Source of the DNA: Lacunisphaera sp.
GTDB taxonomy: Bacteria; Verrucomicrobiota; Verrucomicrobiia; Opitutales; Opitutaceae
DNA: 40,100 nucleotides
Direction of reading: 5' to 3'
NCBI GenBank assembly: GCA_029945855.1
Contig: JAQSDJ010000324.1
Span: forward strand, 1-40,100
Of this stretch, positions 8,703 to 15,214 are shown piece after piece. Each line of letters begins with the position of its first letter. Position 1 is the first letter of the stretch. A program made the position numbers and the translations under genes. A model generated the notes under the pieces. The model made no database searches. It saw only the letters and a program-made list of their open reading frames with translations, and had not been told where the DNA came from.

Positions 8703-9476
8703 ATGTCCAAGCTCCTCGGCAAACGCGCCCTCGTCACCGCCGGCGCCCAAGGCATCGGCCTCGCCATCACCCGCCATCTCCTCGCCGCCGGCTGTGACGT
8801 CTTCGTGCACTACCGCAGCAGCGCCGACGCCGCCCGCGCCGTCGAGCCCGAGGCGCAGGTCCTCGGTCGCCGCTACGCCCACGCCAGCGCCGACCTCACC
8901 GAGACGGCGGACGCCGAGCGGCTCGTCGCCACGGCGGTCAAATTCCTCGGCGGGCTCGACATCCTCATCAACAACGCCGGCTCGCTCATCGGCCGCAAGT
9001 CGCTCGCCGAGGCCGACGATGCCTTCTGGGCCGAGACCCTCTCGCTCAACGTCGGCAGCGTCCGCCGCGTCACCCGCGCCACCCTGCCGCACCTCGCCGC
9101 CGCGGCGCAGACCGGCGGCGGCGCCAGCATCGTGAACCTTTCCTCCCTCGCCGGCCGCAAGGGCGGCCACGCCGGCTCGCTGGCCTACTCCACCGCCAAG
9201 GGCGCGGTCCTCACCTTCACCCGCTCCCTCGCGGGCGAACTCGGGCCGCAGGGCATCCGGGTCAATGCCCTCGCGCCCGGCCTCATCCTCGGCACCAGTT
9301 TCCACAACACGCACACGACGGCCGATTCCGCCAAGGCCACGGTCGCCGGCATCCCGCTCGGCCGCGGCGGCAGCGCCGACGACGTCGCCCGCGCCGCGGT
9401 GTTCCTCGCCGGCGAATACGACGGATTCATCACCGGCGCCACCCTCGACATCAACGGCGGCGTCTACGGCTGCTGA
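8703..9476 (+). CDS. Short-chain dehydrogenase/reductase (SDR), 3-oxoacyl-reductase-like
   Basis: This 257-aa classical SDR oxidoreductase uses NAD(P)H. The dinucleotide motif is TAGAQGIG near residue 12, with Ala where the usual TGxxxGxG has its first Gly. NNAG is followed by SLIG near 92, the catalytic Ser is in VNLSSLAG, and YSTAK holds the catalytic Tyr and Lys. The C-terminal LDINGGVYG is typical of FabG-like members. Start 8703 was chosen because MSKLLGKRALVT gives the normal SDR N-terminus and GGGCGG lies just before it; ATG 8691 in the same frame would add four residues. The substrate is unknown. The gene diverges from the HAD phosphatase and converges on the sigma factor gene. Confidence 0.88.
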   Translation: MSKLLGKRALVTAGAQGIGLAITRHLLAAGCDVFVHYRSSADAARAVEPEAQVLGRRYAHASADLTETADAERLVATAVKFLGGLDILINNAGSLIGRKSLAEADDAFWAETLSLNVGSVRRVTRATLPHLAAAAQTGGGASIVNLSSLAGRKGGHAGSLAYSTAKGAVLTFTRSLAGELGPQGIRVNALAPGLILGTSFHNTHTTADSAKATVAGIPLGRGGSADDVARAAVFLAGEYDGFITGATLDINGGVYGC

Positions 9477-9490
9477 GTTGGATATTTCAT

Positions 9491-9550
9491 GGAGCCACGG
9501 TGACCTCGCCGTGGTTCGCTCGTCAACTGCAGCGGGGTCGCTGCAGCTCC
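9491..9550. repeat. BIME-like pair of REP palindromes with GGAG heads
   Basis: The element opens with GGAG (9491-9494) and the stem CCACGG/CCGTGG (9495-9500 with 9509-9514). It closes with a perfect 8-bp stem CTGCAGCG/CGCTGCAG (9527-9534 with 9539-9546, loop GGGT) followed by CTCC (9547-9550), i.e. GGAG on the minus strand. It fills the gap between the convergent SDR and sigma genes. GGAG and GTAG are the classical head tetranucleotides of REP elements. Confidence 0.62.
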
Positions 9551-9568
9551 AGTAAACGGATTGCCGCC

Positions 9569-10123
9569 TCAATTCTCGCAGCAGAGCAGCTGGCGGCGCT
9601 CGTAGCCGATGACCTGGCCGAGCCGGTCGAACTCGAAACGGCAGCAGGCCTGGAGCTTTTTCCGCAGCATCGCCCGGCCGCGGCGCACGCGCGACTTCAC
9701 CGCCGTGAGCGACAGGTCGAGCCGCAAGGCGATGCGCGCCAGCGGCAGGCCTTCCAGTTCCGCCAGGCGCACCGGCTCGCGATAGGCCGCCGGCAGCTCC
9801 TCGAGGAATTTCCTCATCGAAACCATCACCCGCGCGCGCATCGCCGCCGTCTCGTCGGGACTTTCCCCCGCGATGGCCGCCGGCAGCTCCTCCGTCGGAT
9901 GCTGGCGCCGGTGGTGGTCGATGATGGTGCCCCGCGCGATCTGATAGAGCCACGCTTCCAGCTTCGTGTCGTCGCGCAACGTGGCGCGCGAGCGGTAGAC
10001 CTTGAGCAGCGTTTCCTGCACGAGATCGTCGGCGAGGGTGTCGTTGCGCACCCGCCGGCGGATGAAAGCGCGGAGCCGCGGCGCGAAGTCCAGGACGCCC
10101 GTGTTGAAGGTGCGCGCGGTCAT
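9569..10123 (-). CDS. ECF sigma factor, SigZ-like, with cysteine-pair tail
   Basis: This 184-aa alternative sigma factor of the extracytoplasmic-function type would redirect RNA polymerase. Region 2 reads LADDLVQETLLKVYRSR followed by LEAWLYQIARGTIIDHHRRQ. Region 4 reads LPAAYREPVRLAELEGLPLARIALRLDLSLTAVKSRVRRGRAML. The tail CCRFEFDRLGQVIGY...CCEN has two Cys pairs (160/161 and 181/182), a layout recalling Bacillus SigZ. Start 10123 was chosen because its ATG overlaps the arsN2 stop (ATGA), implying translational coupling; a longer start at 10165 would lie deep inside arsN2. No anti-sigma gene follows. As the last gene of the arsenic operon it may autoregulate it, with the cysteines possibly binding arsenite; this is inference. 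Confidence 0.9.
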   Translation of the reverse strand: MTARTFNTGVLDFAPRLRAFIRRRVRNDTLADDLVQETLLKVYRSRATLRDDTKLEAWLYQIARGTIIDHHRRQHPTEELPAAIAGESPDETAAMRARVMVSMRKFLEELPAAYREPVRLAELEGLPLARIALRLDLSLTAVKSRVRRGRAMLRKKLQACCRFEFDRLGQVIGYERRQLLCCEN

Positions 10124-10575
10124 GGCTTCACGGTCCGACGCATGCAGATCGAGCCGGCGGGGCACAGGTGGCTGAATTCCGGCGTCGCCGCGATGGCCGG
10201 TGGCACCGTGGAGCGGTCGATCTTCTGGAACCAGCGTTTGGCGAAAAAATGTTCCGCCGTGTTGGTCAGCAGGTAGAAATACCGTACCCCGTGCCGCTGG
10301 GCCTCGTCCTCAAGGCGCCGCAAGAGCGCGCCGCCGAGACCGTCCCCCTGCCAGCCCGGGGCCACCACGAGCGAACGCAACAGCGCCTCGTCCCCGTGTC
10401 GTTCGAAGCCGACGGCCCCGACGACCGCCCCGTCCTGCCGGGCGACGAGGAAATTCGCCAGATGCCCCGCGAAATCCTCGTGCGGCAGGCCGGCCGACTG
10501 GAGGAGCGCCCGGATGGCCGGCTCATCGGCCGGCCGGGCTGCCTCGATGATGAGGGGATCGCGCGCCGCGGACAT
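10120..10575 (-). CDS. arsN2: ArsN2-type GNAT acetyltransferase of arsenic operon
   Basis: This is a 151-aa GNAT-fold N-acetyltransferase. The acetyl-CoA loop is VVAPGWQGDGLGGALL (about residues 70-85). The ArsN2 signature follows: YFYLLTNTAEHFFAKRWF, then IDRSTVPPAIAATPEFSHLCP and CM near the end. Relatives are encoded in ars operons; the related ArsN1 detoxifies arsinothricin or phosphinothricin by acetylation, while the substrate of ArsN2 is not firmly established. The gene lies 3 bases after arsM and overlaps the sigma factor start by 4 bases, so the three genes form one tightly packed operon. The two cysteines of the tail are retained. Confidence 0.9.
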   Translation of the reverse strand: MSAARDPLIIEAARPADEPAIRALLQSAGLPHEDFAGHLANFLVARQDGAVVGAVGFERHGDEALLRSLVVAPGWQGDGLGGALLRRLEDEAQRHGVRYFYLLTNTAEHFFAKRWFQKIDRSTVPPAIAATPEFSHLCPAGSICMRRTVKP

Positions 10576-10578
10576 GGT

Positions 10579-11370
10579 TCAGGGTTTCCAAGCGGTGATG
10601 ATGGCCGACACCAGGTAATCTGCAACCCTCAGATCGTCGCCCCACTGGGCGATGAATTTCTTCGAGGCCCCCTTCAGCTCGAGATCCACCCGCGTGAAGC
10701 CCGCGGCGGCAAGCATCGCCTTCAGCTCCTCAACCAGCGAGGCGCCGCCGATGCAGGCCCCGATGAGCGGAAGCTGCTCGCGCAGGTCGGCGGGCAGCGG
10801 CTGCGTGGCGACGACATCGGAGATGGCCAGCCGGCCGCCGGACTTCAGCACGCGGAACGCCTCGGCGAACACCCGGGGCTTCTCCGGCGAGAGGTTGATG
10901 ACGCAGTTGGAGATAATCAGGTCCACGCTGGCGTCGGCCACGGGCAGCGCCTCGATCTCGCCAAGCCGGAACTCGACGTTCGGGAAGGCGGACTTGGCCG
11001 CGTTGCGGCGGGCCTTGGCCACCATGGCTGCGGTCATATCGACGCCGAGGACGCGGCCGGTGCCGGCGAGCTGCCGCGCAGCCAGGAAGGCGTCGAAGCC
11101 GGCGCCGCTGCCGAGGTCGAGGACGGTCTCGCCCGGCTGGATGCTGGCGATGGCCAGCGGATTGCCGCAGCCGTGGCCGCGGTCGGCGCCCGCGGGCACG
11201 CTGGCGACGTCGGCGGCGCTGTAGCCGAGCTGCTCGCTGTAGGTTTCGGCCTGGCCGCCGCAGCAGCCGGTGGCCTGGCCGCCGCAGCCCTGCGGCCCGG
11301 CCTGCTCTGCGATGGCGCCGTAGCGCTCGCGGACATAATCTTTCACGGTTTCGGTATTGGGAGTGCTCAT
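10579..11370 (-). CDS. arsM: Arsenite S-adenosylmethionine methyltransferase
   Basis: The 263-aa cytoplasmic enzyme methylates As(III) using SAM, giving mono- to trimethylated arsenicals. The SAM motif is VLDLGSGAGFD (residues 83-93), followed by VLGVDMTAAMVAKAR. Arsenic-binding cysteines are visible in CGGQATGCC (residues 29-37), NCVINLSPEK and GACIGGA, the pattern of bacterial and archaeal ArsM. Start 11370 gives the standard MSTPNTETVKDYVRERYG opening; reading further upstream gives low-quality sequence inside the helicase gene. It heads the operon arsM-arsN2-sigma. No arsR or arsenite pump is nearby, so regulation probably depends on the sigma factor and the inverted repeat that ends on its ATG. 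Confidence 0.94.
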   Translation of the reverse strand: MSTPNTETVKDYVRERYGAIAEQAGPQGCGGQATGCCGGQAETYSEQLGYSAADVASVPAGADRGHGCGNPLAIASIQPGETVLDLGSGAGFDAFLAARQLAGTGRVLGVDMTAAMVAKARRNAAKSAFPNVEFRLGEIEALPVADASVDLIISNCVINLSPEKPRVFAEAFRVLKSGGRLAISDVVATQPLPADLREQLPLIGACIGGASLVEELKAMLAAAGFTRVDLELKGASKKFIAQWGDDLRVADYLVSAIITAWKP

Positions 11371-11399
11371 GGATGATATGGTTTCATCCAAGGCAGACG
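11370..11399 (-). promoter_or_regulatory. arsM start region: CGTCT -10-like element plus inverted repeat ending on the ATG
   Basis: Reading the minus strand, CGTCT (11399-11395) is followed by GCCT and then the inverted repeat TGGATGA-AACCATA-TCATCCA (11390-11370), whose last A is the A of the arsM ATG. There are 24 bases between CGTCT and the ATG. The same layout recurs at 26331-26360. The repeat may be an operator or a 5' mRNA hairpin. An ATG inside it opens a 6-codon frame (MKPYHP) that stops at the arsM start (ATGA). No good match to the TGTAAGATT -35 element exists at the expected position. Confidence 0.6.
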
Positions 11400-11429
11400 C
11401 CGGCCGCCGCAAAAGGACGCAGACTTTTT

Positions 11430-12932
11430 CTACCGCCGCGCGCCGCCGCGCGTGAGCCGGCTTTTCGGCCGCTCCGGCGCCACCTGCGGCATGCCGCCGC
11501 CGTCGAAGATACCCGAGTAGGTGTAGTTGAAGCCGTCGATCTTCTTCCACTCGATGCTCTGGCCGATGAAACGCTCGATGCTGCGGGCGTCGCGCCAGGT
11601 TTCCTCGGTCACGAGGGTGAAGGCGTCGCCGGTCTTGTGGGCGCGGCCGGTGCGGCCGATGCGGTGCACATAGTCCTCGGGATTCTCCGGGACGTCGAAG
11701 TTGATGACGTGCGAGACGTCGGCGATGTCGAGGCCGCGGGCGGCGATGTCGGTGGCGACCAGCACCTCGTGCTTGCCGGACTTGAAGCCCTTGAGCGCGT
11801 CCACGCGTTCCTGCTGGCTGCGGTCGGAGTGCATGACGGCGCAGGTGTGCCCCTCGTGCTTGAGCCGGGCGGCCACGTAGTCGGCGCCGCTCTTGGTGCG
11901 GGAAAAGATGATGACGCTGTGGTATTTCGTCTGCTCGAGCAGGTAGGCGAGCAGGTCGAACTTCTGCGCCTGCACCACCGGATAGAAGGCGTGCGTGATG
12001 GTCTCGGCGGCCGTGCGCTCACGGCTGACGGAAATCTTGAACGGGTCGCGCAGCGCCCAGGCGGCCAGCTGCTCGATCTCGGCCGGCAGCGTGGCGGTGA
12101 AAAACAGCGTCTGGCGCGTTTTCGGCACCTTCGCGACGATCCGCTTCACATCGGGCAGGAAGCCCATGTCGAGCATGCGGTCGACCTCGTCGAGCACGAG
12201 CGTCTGGACCTGGTCGAGCTTGATCTCACCCTGCTCCATGAAGTCAAGGAGGCGGCCGGGCGTGGCCACGAGGATGTCCATGCCGCGCGCGAGATCCTCG
12301 CGCTGCTTGCCGTAGCCGACGCCGCCATAGATCACGGTCGTGCGCAGATCGGTGAACTTGGAATATTCCTTGAACGACTCCTCGACCTGCAGCGCGAGCT
12401 CGCGGGTGGGCTCGAGCACGAGGCAGCGGATGGCGCCGTGCGTGCCGAGGCGCTGGAGGATCGGGAGCGAAAAGGCCGCCGTCTTGCCCGTGCCCGTCTG
12501 GGCCGAGCCGATGACATCCTTGCCAGCCAGCACGACCGGGATCGCCTGGACCTGGATGGGCGTGGGAATCTCGTAGCCTTTCTGCTGCACGGCGTAGGCG
12601 ATGCGGTCGCCGAGGCCGAGGGCGGTGAAGGTCGTGTCCATCTTCGGGACGTCCGGCAGCGGCTTGGGGGCGTGGACCGGGCGGGCCACCGGGGCCGCCG
12701 GACGCGCCGGCGCGGCGGAGCGGGACTGGACATGCGCGGGAGCCGGATGCCGGGTCGGGCCGGCCGGCCGGTGGGTCTGTCCGCGACCGCCGCTGCTGCG
12801 GTCGGATCGCTCGGGCCGCGGTTCGCCGCCCTTCGCGGCGGGTCGGGTGGATTTGTGGGCCGGCTTGGACTCGGGATGTTTCGGGTCCTTGGTGAAGGAC
12901 GACCTGATTTTGGAAATAAGCTTACGCAGCAT
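11430..12932 (-). CDS. DEAD-box ATP-dependent RNA helicase, RhlE-like
   Basis: This 500-aa RNA helicase probably acts in ribosome assembly or RNA turnover. A disordered, basic, Pro/Arg-rich N-terminus of about 100 residues precedes the core. Core motifs in order are the Q motif ([12 protein letters not shown]), [30 protein letters not shown] in place of [23 protein letters not shown] and HRIGRTGRA. The DEVD variant keeps the essential Asp-Glu and final Asp. The start at 12932 ([13 protein letters not shown]) follows the usual RhlE-like opening; an earlier non-ATG frame adds unlikely residues. The last codons contain the sequence where a -35 element for arsM would fall, so the two genes are packed closely (59 bases). 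Confidence 0.93.
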   Translation of the reverse strand: MLRKLISKIRSSFTKDPKHPESKPAHKSTRPAAKGGEPRPERSDRSSGGRGQTHRPAGPTRHPAPAHVQSRSAAPARPAAPVARPVHAPKPLPDVPKMDTTFTALGLGDRIAYAVQQKGYEIPTPIQVQAIPVVLAGKDVIGSAQTGTGKTAAFSLPILQRLGTHGAIRCLVLEPTRELALQVEESFKEYSKFTDLRTTVIYGGVGYGKQREDLARGMDILVATPGRLLDFMEQGEIKLDQVQTLVLDEVDRMLDMGFLPDVKRIVAKVPKTRQTLFFTATLPAEIEQLAAWALRDPFKISVSRERTAAETITHAFYPVVQAQKFDLLAYLLEQTKYHSVIIFSRTKSGADYVAARLKHEGHTCAVMHSDRSQQERVDALKGFKSGKHEVLVATDIAARGLDIADVSHVINFDVPENPEDYVHRIGRTGRAHKTGDAFTLVTEETWRDARSIERFIGQSIEWKKIDGFNYTYSGIFDGGGMPQVAPERPKSRLTRGGARR

Positions 12933-13018
12933 GGAAAATGAGAACCTTGGTATCAGGTTCCCCCGCGTGCATTGCAATCCCGCATCTCAAATCGCTAAAT
13001 CCGCCCCGGACCGGCGGC

Positions 13019-13429
13019 TCAGAGACCGGCCTTGATCTTGTCCAGAATGGACATGGACAAGGCCTCGTCGCCGAACAAGCCGACGCGAATCTTGATGTTA
13101 GTCAGCTTCTTGCCTGAATTGATGATGGTGATCTCGACCTTTTTGTCCATGGCCGTCCGGGCCACCAAGACGGCTTTGAGCGCGTCCTTGTTTTCGCTGA
13201 CCTTGGCGAATTCCAGTTCCTTGATCGAATCGCGCGCGGAATCGACGACCTTGGTGTAGTCCGTGTGGAGGTTCGTCTCCAAGTCGCCGCGCACATAAGC
13301 CACCGCGCTGGCGCCCGCTCCCGCCGCCACGGCCAGACAGCCGGAAAGTCCGGCCAAGGAAATACCAAGAAGAACAGCGGCCAACAGCCGGCGCAGGGAA
13401 AGGGCGGAATACAGGAAGGATGAGTTCAT
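13019..13429 (-). CDS. DUF3568-like small lipoprotein
   Basis: This 136-aa protein has a lipoprotein signal: a basic start, a hydrophobic stretch LLAAVLLGISLAGL, then the lipobox LSGC. The mature part begins with a Gly/Ala-rich segment (LAVAAGAGASAVAYVRGDLE) and continues as one alpha/beta domain with KVEITIINSGKKLTNIKIRVGLFGDE. This matches DUF3568, a family of unknown function common in Planctomycetota and Verrucomicrobiota and often present in several copies per genome. ATG 13429 was preferred over an upstream start because it places the signal peptide correctly. It lies upstream of the helicase gene on the same strand (86 bases apart) and diverges from the acetyltransferase gene. Confidence 0.8.
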   Translation of the reverse strand: MNSSFLYSALSLRRLLAAVLLGISLAGLSGCLAVAAGAGASAVAYVRGDLETNLHTDYTKVVDSARDSIKELEFAKVSENKDALKAVLVARTAMDKKVEITIINSGKKLTNIKIRVGLFGDEALSMSILDKIKAGL

Positions 13430-13578
13430 GGGACAGAGGGTTGCTGCCTCCGACATCTAACCGATGGATTTGCTCCCGCAATGCCGTAAATCACCGGCCG
13501 GCAAATGACTGCATCGGTGGGTGCCTGCATCCGACGATACGCTCGCCTCCCCAGAGGCAATCCGCCAGCTTCCGCCGC

Positions 13579-14052
13579 ATGTCCTGCTCCCTCCGTTCCG
13601 CCACCGCCGCCGACGTGCCGCTCATCCTGTCGTTCATCCGCGACCTCGCCACCTACGAGAAACTGCTGCCCGAGGTTGTCGCCACCGAGGATTCCCTGCG
13701 CCTGACTCTTTTTGGCACCGCCCCCGCCGCGCACGTCGTGATGGCCGAGGAGGACGGACGGCCCGCGGGTTTCGCGCTCTATTTTTTCAATTATTCGACC
13801 TTCCTGGCCAAGCCGGGCCTCTACCTGGAAGATCTCTTCGTGCAGCCTGAGTTTCGCGGCGCCGGCACCGGCAAGGCCCTGTTGCTCCACCTGGCGAAAA
13901 TCGCCAACGCCCGCGGCTGCGGCCGCATGGAGTGGGCCGTGCTCGACTGGAACGAGCCCGCCAAGGGTTTCTATAAAAAACTCGGGGCTGTGCCGCTCGC
14001 CGACTGGCGCGTCATGCGCCTGACCGGGGAGGCGCTCGCGCAATACGCCTGA
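13579..14052 (+). CDS. GNAT acetyltransferase, spermidine/diamine N-acetyltransferase-like
   Basis: This 157-aa GNAT enzyme is close in layout to SSAT-type polyamine acetyltransferases: RSATAADVPLILSFIRDLATYEKL at the N-terminus, HVVMAEEDGRPAGFALYFFNYSTF in the middle, and LYLEDLFVQPEFRGAGTGKALL as the acetyl-CoA loop. The conserved end segment is WNEPAKGFYKKLGA. The combination YSTFLAKPGLYLEDLFV is characteristic of this group, so small amines are the likely substrates, although many relatives have other targets. Start 13579 was chosen because the family normally begins a few residues before the first strand. It stands alone as a transcription unit, divergent from the DUF3568 gene. Confidence 0.88.
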   Translation: MSCSLRSATAADVPLILSFIRDLATYEKLLPEVVATEDSLRLTLFGTAPAAHVVMAEEDGRPAGFALYFFNYSTFLAKPGLYLEDLFVQPEFRGAGTGKALLLHLAKIANARGCGRMEWAVLDWNEPAKGFYKKLGAVPLADWRVMRLTGEALAQYA

Positions 14053-14122
14053 TCCGCCGCCCGCATACCCTTGCATCCAAATGCCGGCTGACGCGTAGTA
14101 GATTATCAATCCCTATCCCTCG

Positions 14123-15004
14123 ATGAACCTGCGCACCAACCTGCTCCTCCTTGCCCTCCCGGGCCTCCTCTTCGCCCAGCCTTCCGCCACCATGCGACCG
14201 GCGCTGCTCAGTTCACTGGATGTCGAAATATCGTCCTCTTCCAAGGAAAGCCTGGAGCAGGGCAGCACCGCGCAAGGCACCGTGTCGGTATTCAGCACCT
14301 CGCTCAGTCTCTCCGGCCGCCACAGCCTCAACGCGACGACCGCGCTCGTCTACGGACTGGCCTACCGGCGCCACGACCTCGACGCCACCACCGCCCTGCT
14401 ACCCGACCAGCTGACCGAGCTGTCCCTCAACCTCGGCCTGCAGCATCGCTATTCGGCCATGTGGAGCGGCGCGGTGTTCATCCGCCCCGGCCTTTACAGC
14501 GACTTCGAGGATCTCTCCAGCCGCAGCCTGAACCTGCCCTTGCTGGCCATGATGAACTACACTCCCAGCGCGGCCCTCACCTGGAGCTTCGGGCTCAATC
14601 TCAATGCCTTTTCCGACAATCCCGTGCTGCCCATCGCCGGCGTGCGCTGGCGCTTCGCCCCGGAATGGACTTTCACCATCGGTTTTCCCCAGAGTGGTTT
14701 CACCTGGCGCACCGGCGATCGTCTCAGCCTGCGCGCCGGGGTCGGTTTCCATGGCGGCAGCTTCCGGGTCACCGCCGATCGCGGCGTCCCCGGTCCCGGC
14801 GGGGCCCGCCTCGCCGACACCCTCCTTGATTTCCGCGAGGTGCGCGCCGGTCTCGGCGCCGACGTCGTCCTCGGGCGCGGCTTCACGCTCGCCGCGGACC
14901 TCGGCGCCGTCACGGACCGCAAGTTTGACTACATCGACCGGGACTTCCGGCTCGACGGCGATGCGGGGCTTTACGCCACCCTCGCCCTGCGCGCCGCTTT
15001 CTGA
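14123..15004 (+). CDS. Outer-membrane beta-barrel protein, DUF6268-like
   Basis: This 293-aa predicted outer-membrane protein has a cleavable signal peptide (LLLLALPGLLFAQPS) and a body of alternating amphipathic strands, for example SVFSTSLSLSGRHSL, LTELSLNLGLQHRY and LTWSFGLNLNAF. It ends in Phe (LALRAAF), the usual last residue of barrels inserted by BAM. The pattern resembles DUF6268 barrels, for which no function is known; the family call is by eye. It is monocistronic: a strong intrinsic terminator follows after 38 bases. The substrate, if it is a porin, cannot be read. Confidence 0.72.
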   Translation: MNLRTNLLLLALPGLLFAQPSATMRPALLSSLDVEISSSSKESLEQGSTAQGTVSVFSTSLSLSGRHSLNATTALVYGLAYRRHDLDATTALLPDQLTELSLNLGLQHRYSAMWSGAVFIRPGLYSDFEDLSSRSLNLPLLAMMNYTPSAALTWSFGLNLNAFSDNPVLPIAGVRWRFAPEWTFTIGFPQSGFTWRTGDRLSLRAGVGFHGGSFRVTADRGVPGPGGARLADTLLDFREVRAGLGADVVLGRGFTLAADLGAVTDRKFDYIDRDFRLDGDAGLYATLALRAAF

Positions 15005-15042
15005 GCCGGCCGTTGCCCGGGCGAACCGCCCCCTGCCTCCTG

Positions 15043-15070
15043 AGGCGATCCTGCGCGGATCGCCTTTTTT
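15043..15070 (+). terminator. Intrinsic terminator after the beta-barrel gene
   Basis: A perfect 9-bp stem AGGCGATCC/GGATCGCCT (15043-15051 with 15057-15065), loop TGCGC, is followed directly by a T run ending at 15070. It is positioned correctly for the plus-strand gene ending at 15004. Confidence 0.92.
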
Positions 15071-15097
15071 GTCCCCCGCTTCCCGTTTTCGGGATAA

Positions 15098-15136
15098 TTG
15101 TCATGGTCACAGCACCGGTTTATGCCAACTGTGCTG
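15098..15136 (+). promoter_or_regulatory. Candidate promoter and operator of the MocR gene
   Basis: TTGTCA (15098-15103) and TATGCC (15121-15126) are separated by 17 bases and could be -35/-10 elements; the -10 is weak. Inverted half-sites CAGCAC (15110-15115) and GTGCTG (15131-15136) straddle the -10. The same region can be read as an imperfect direct repeat ending in GGTTT (15111-15121 and 15130-15140). MocR regulators commonly autoregulate through paired sites at their own promoter, so this is a reasonable operator candidate. Confidence 0.4.
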
Positions 15137-15214
15137 GTTTCAATTAATCCCGGCTGCTGCTGCCCCGCGACGGCGGCTTCGGGTATCCTCGGCTCTTCCT
15201 CATCGATCCACGCC

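Noticed and set aside
11395-11430. CorE-type promoter at arsM
   Set aside because: CGTCT is present, but the bases at the -35 position (TGCGTCCTT) match TGTAAGATT at only four of nine, so the same sigma factor cannot be claimed.
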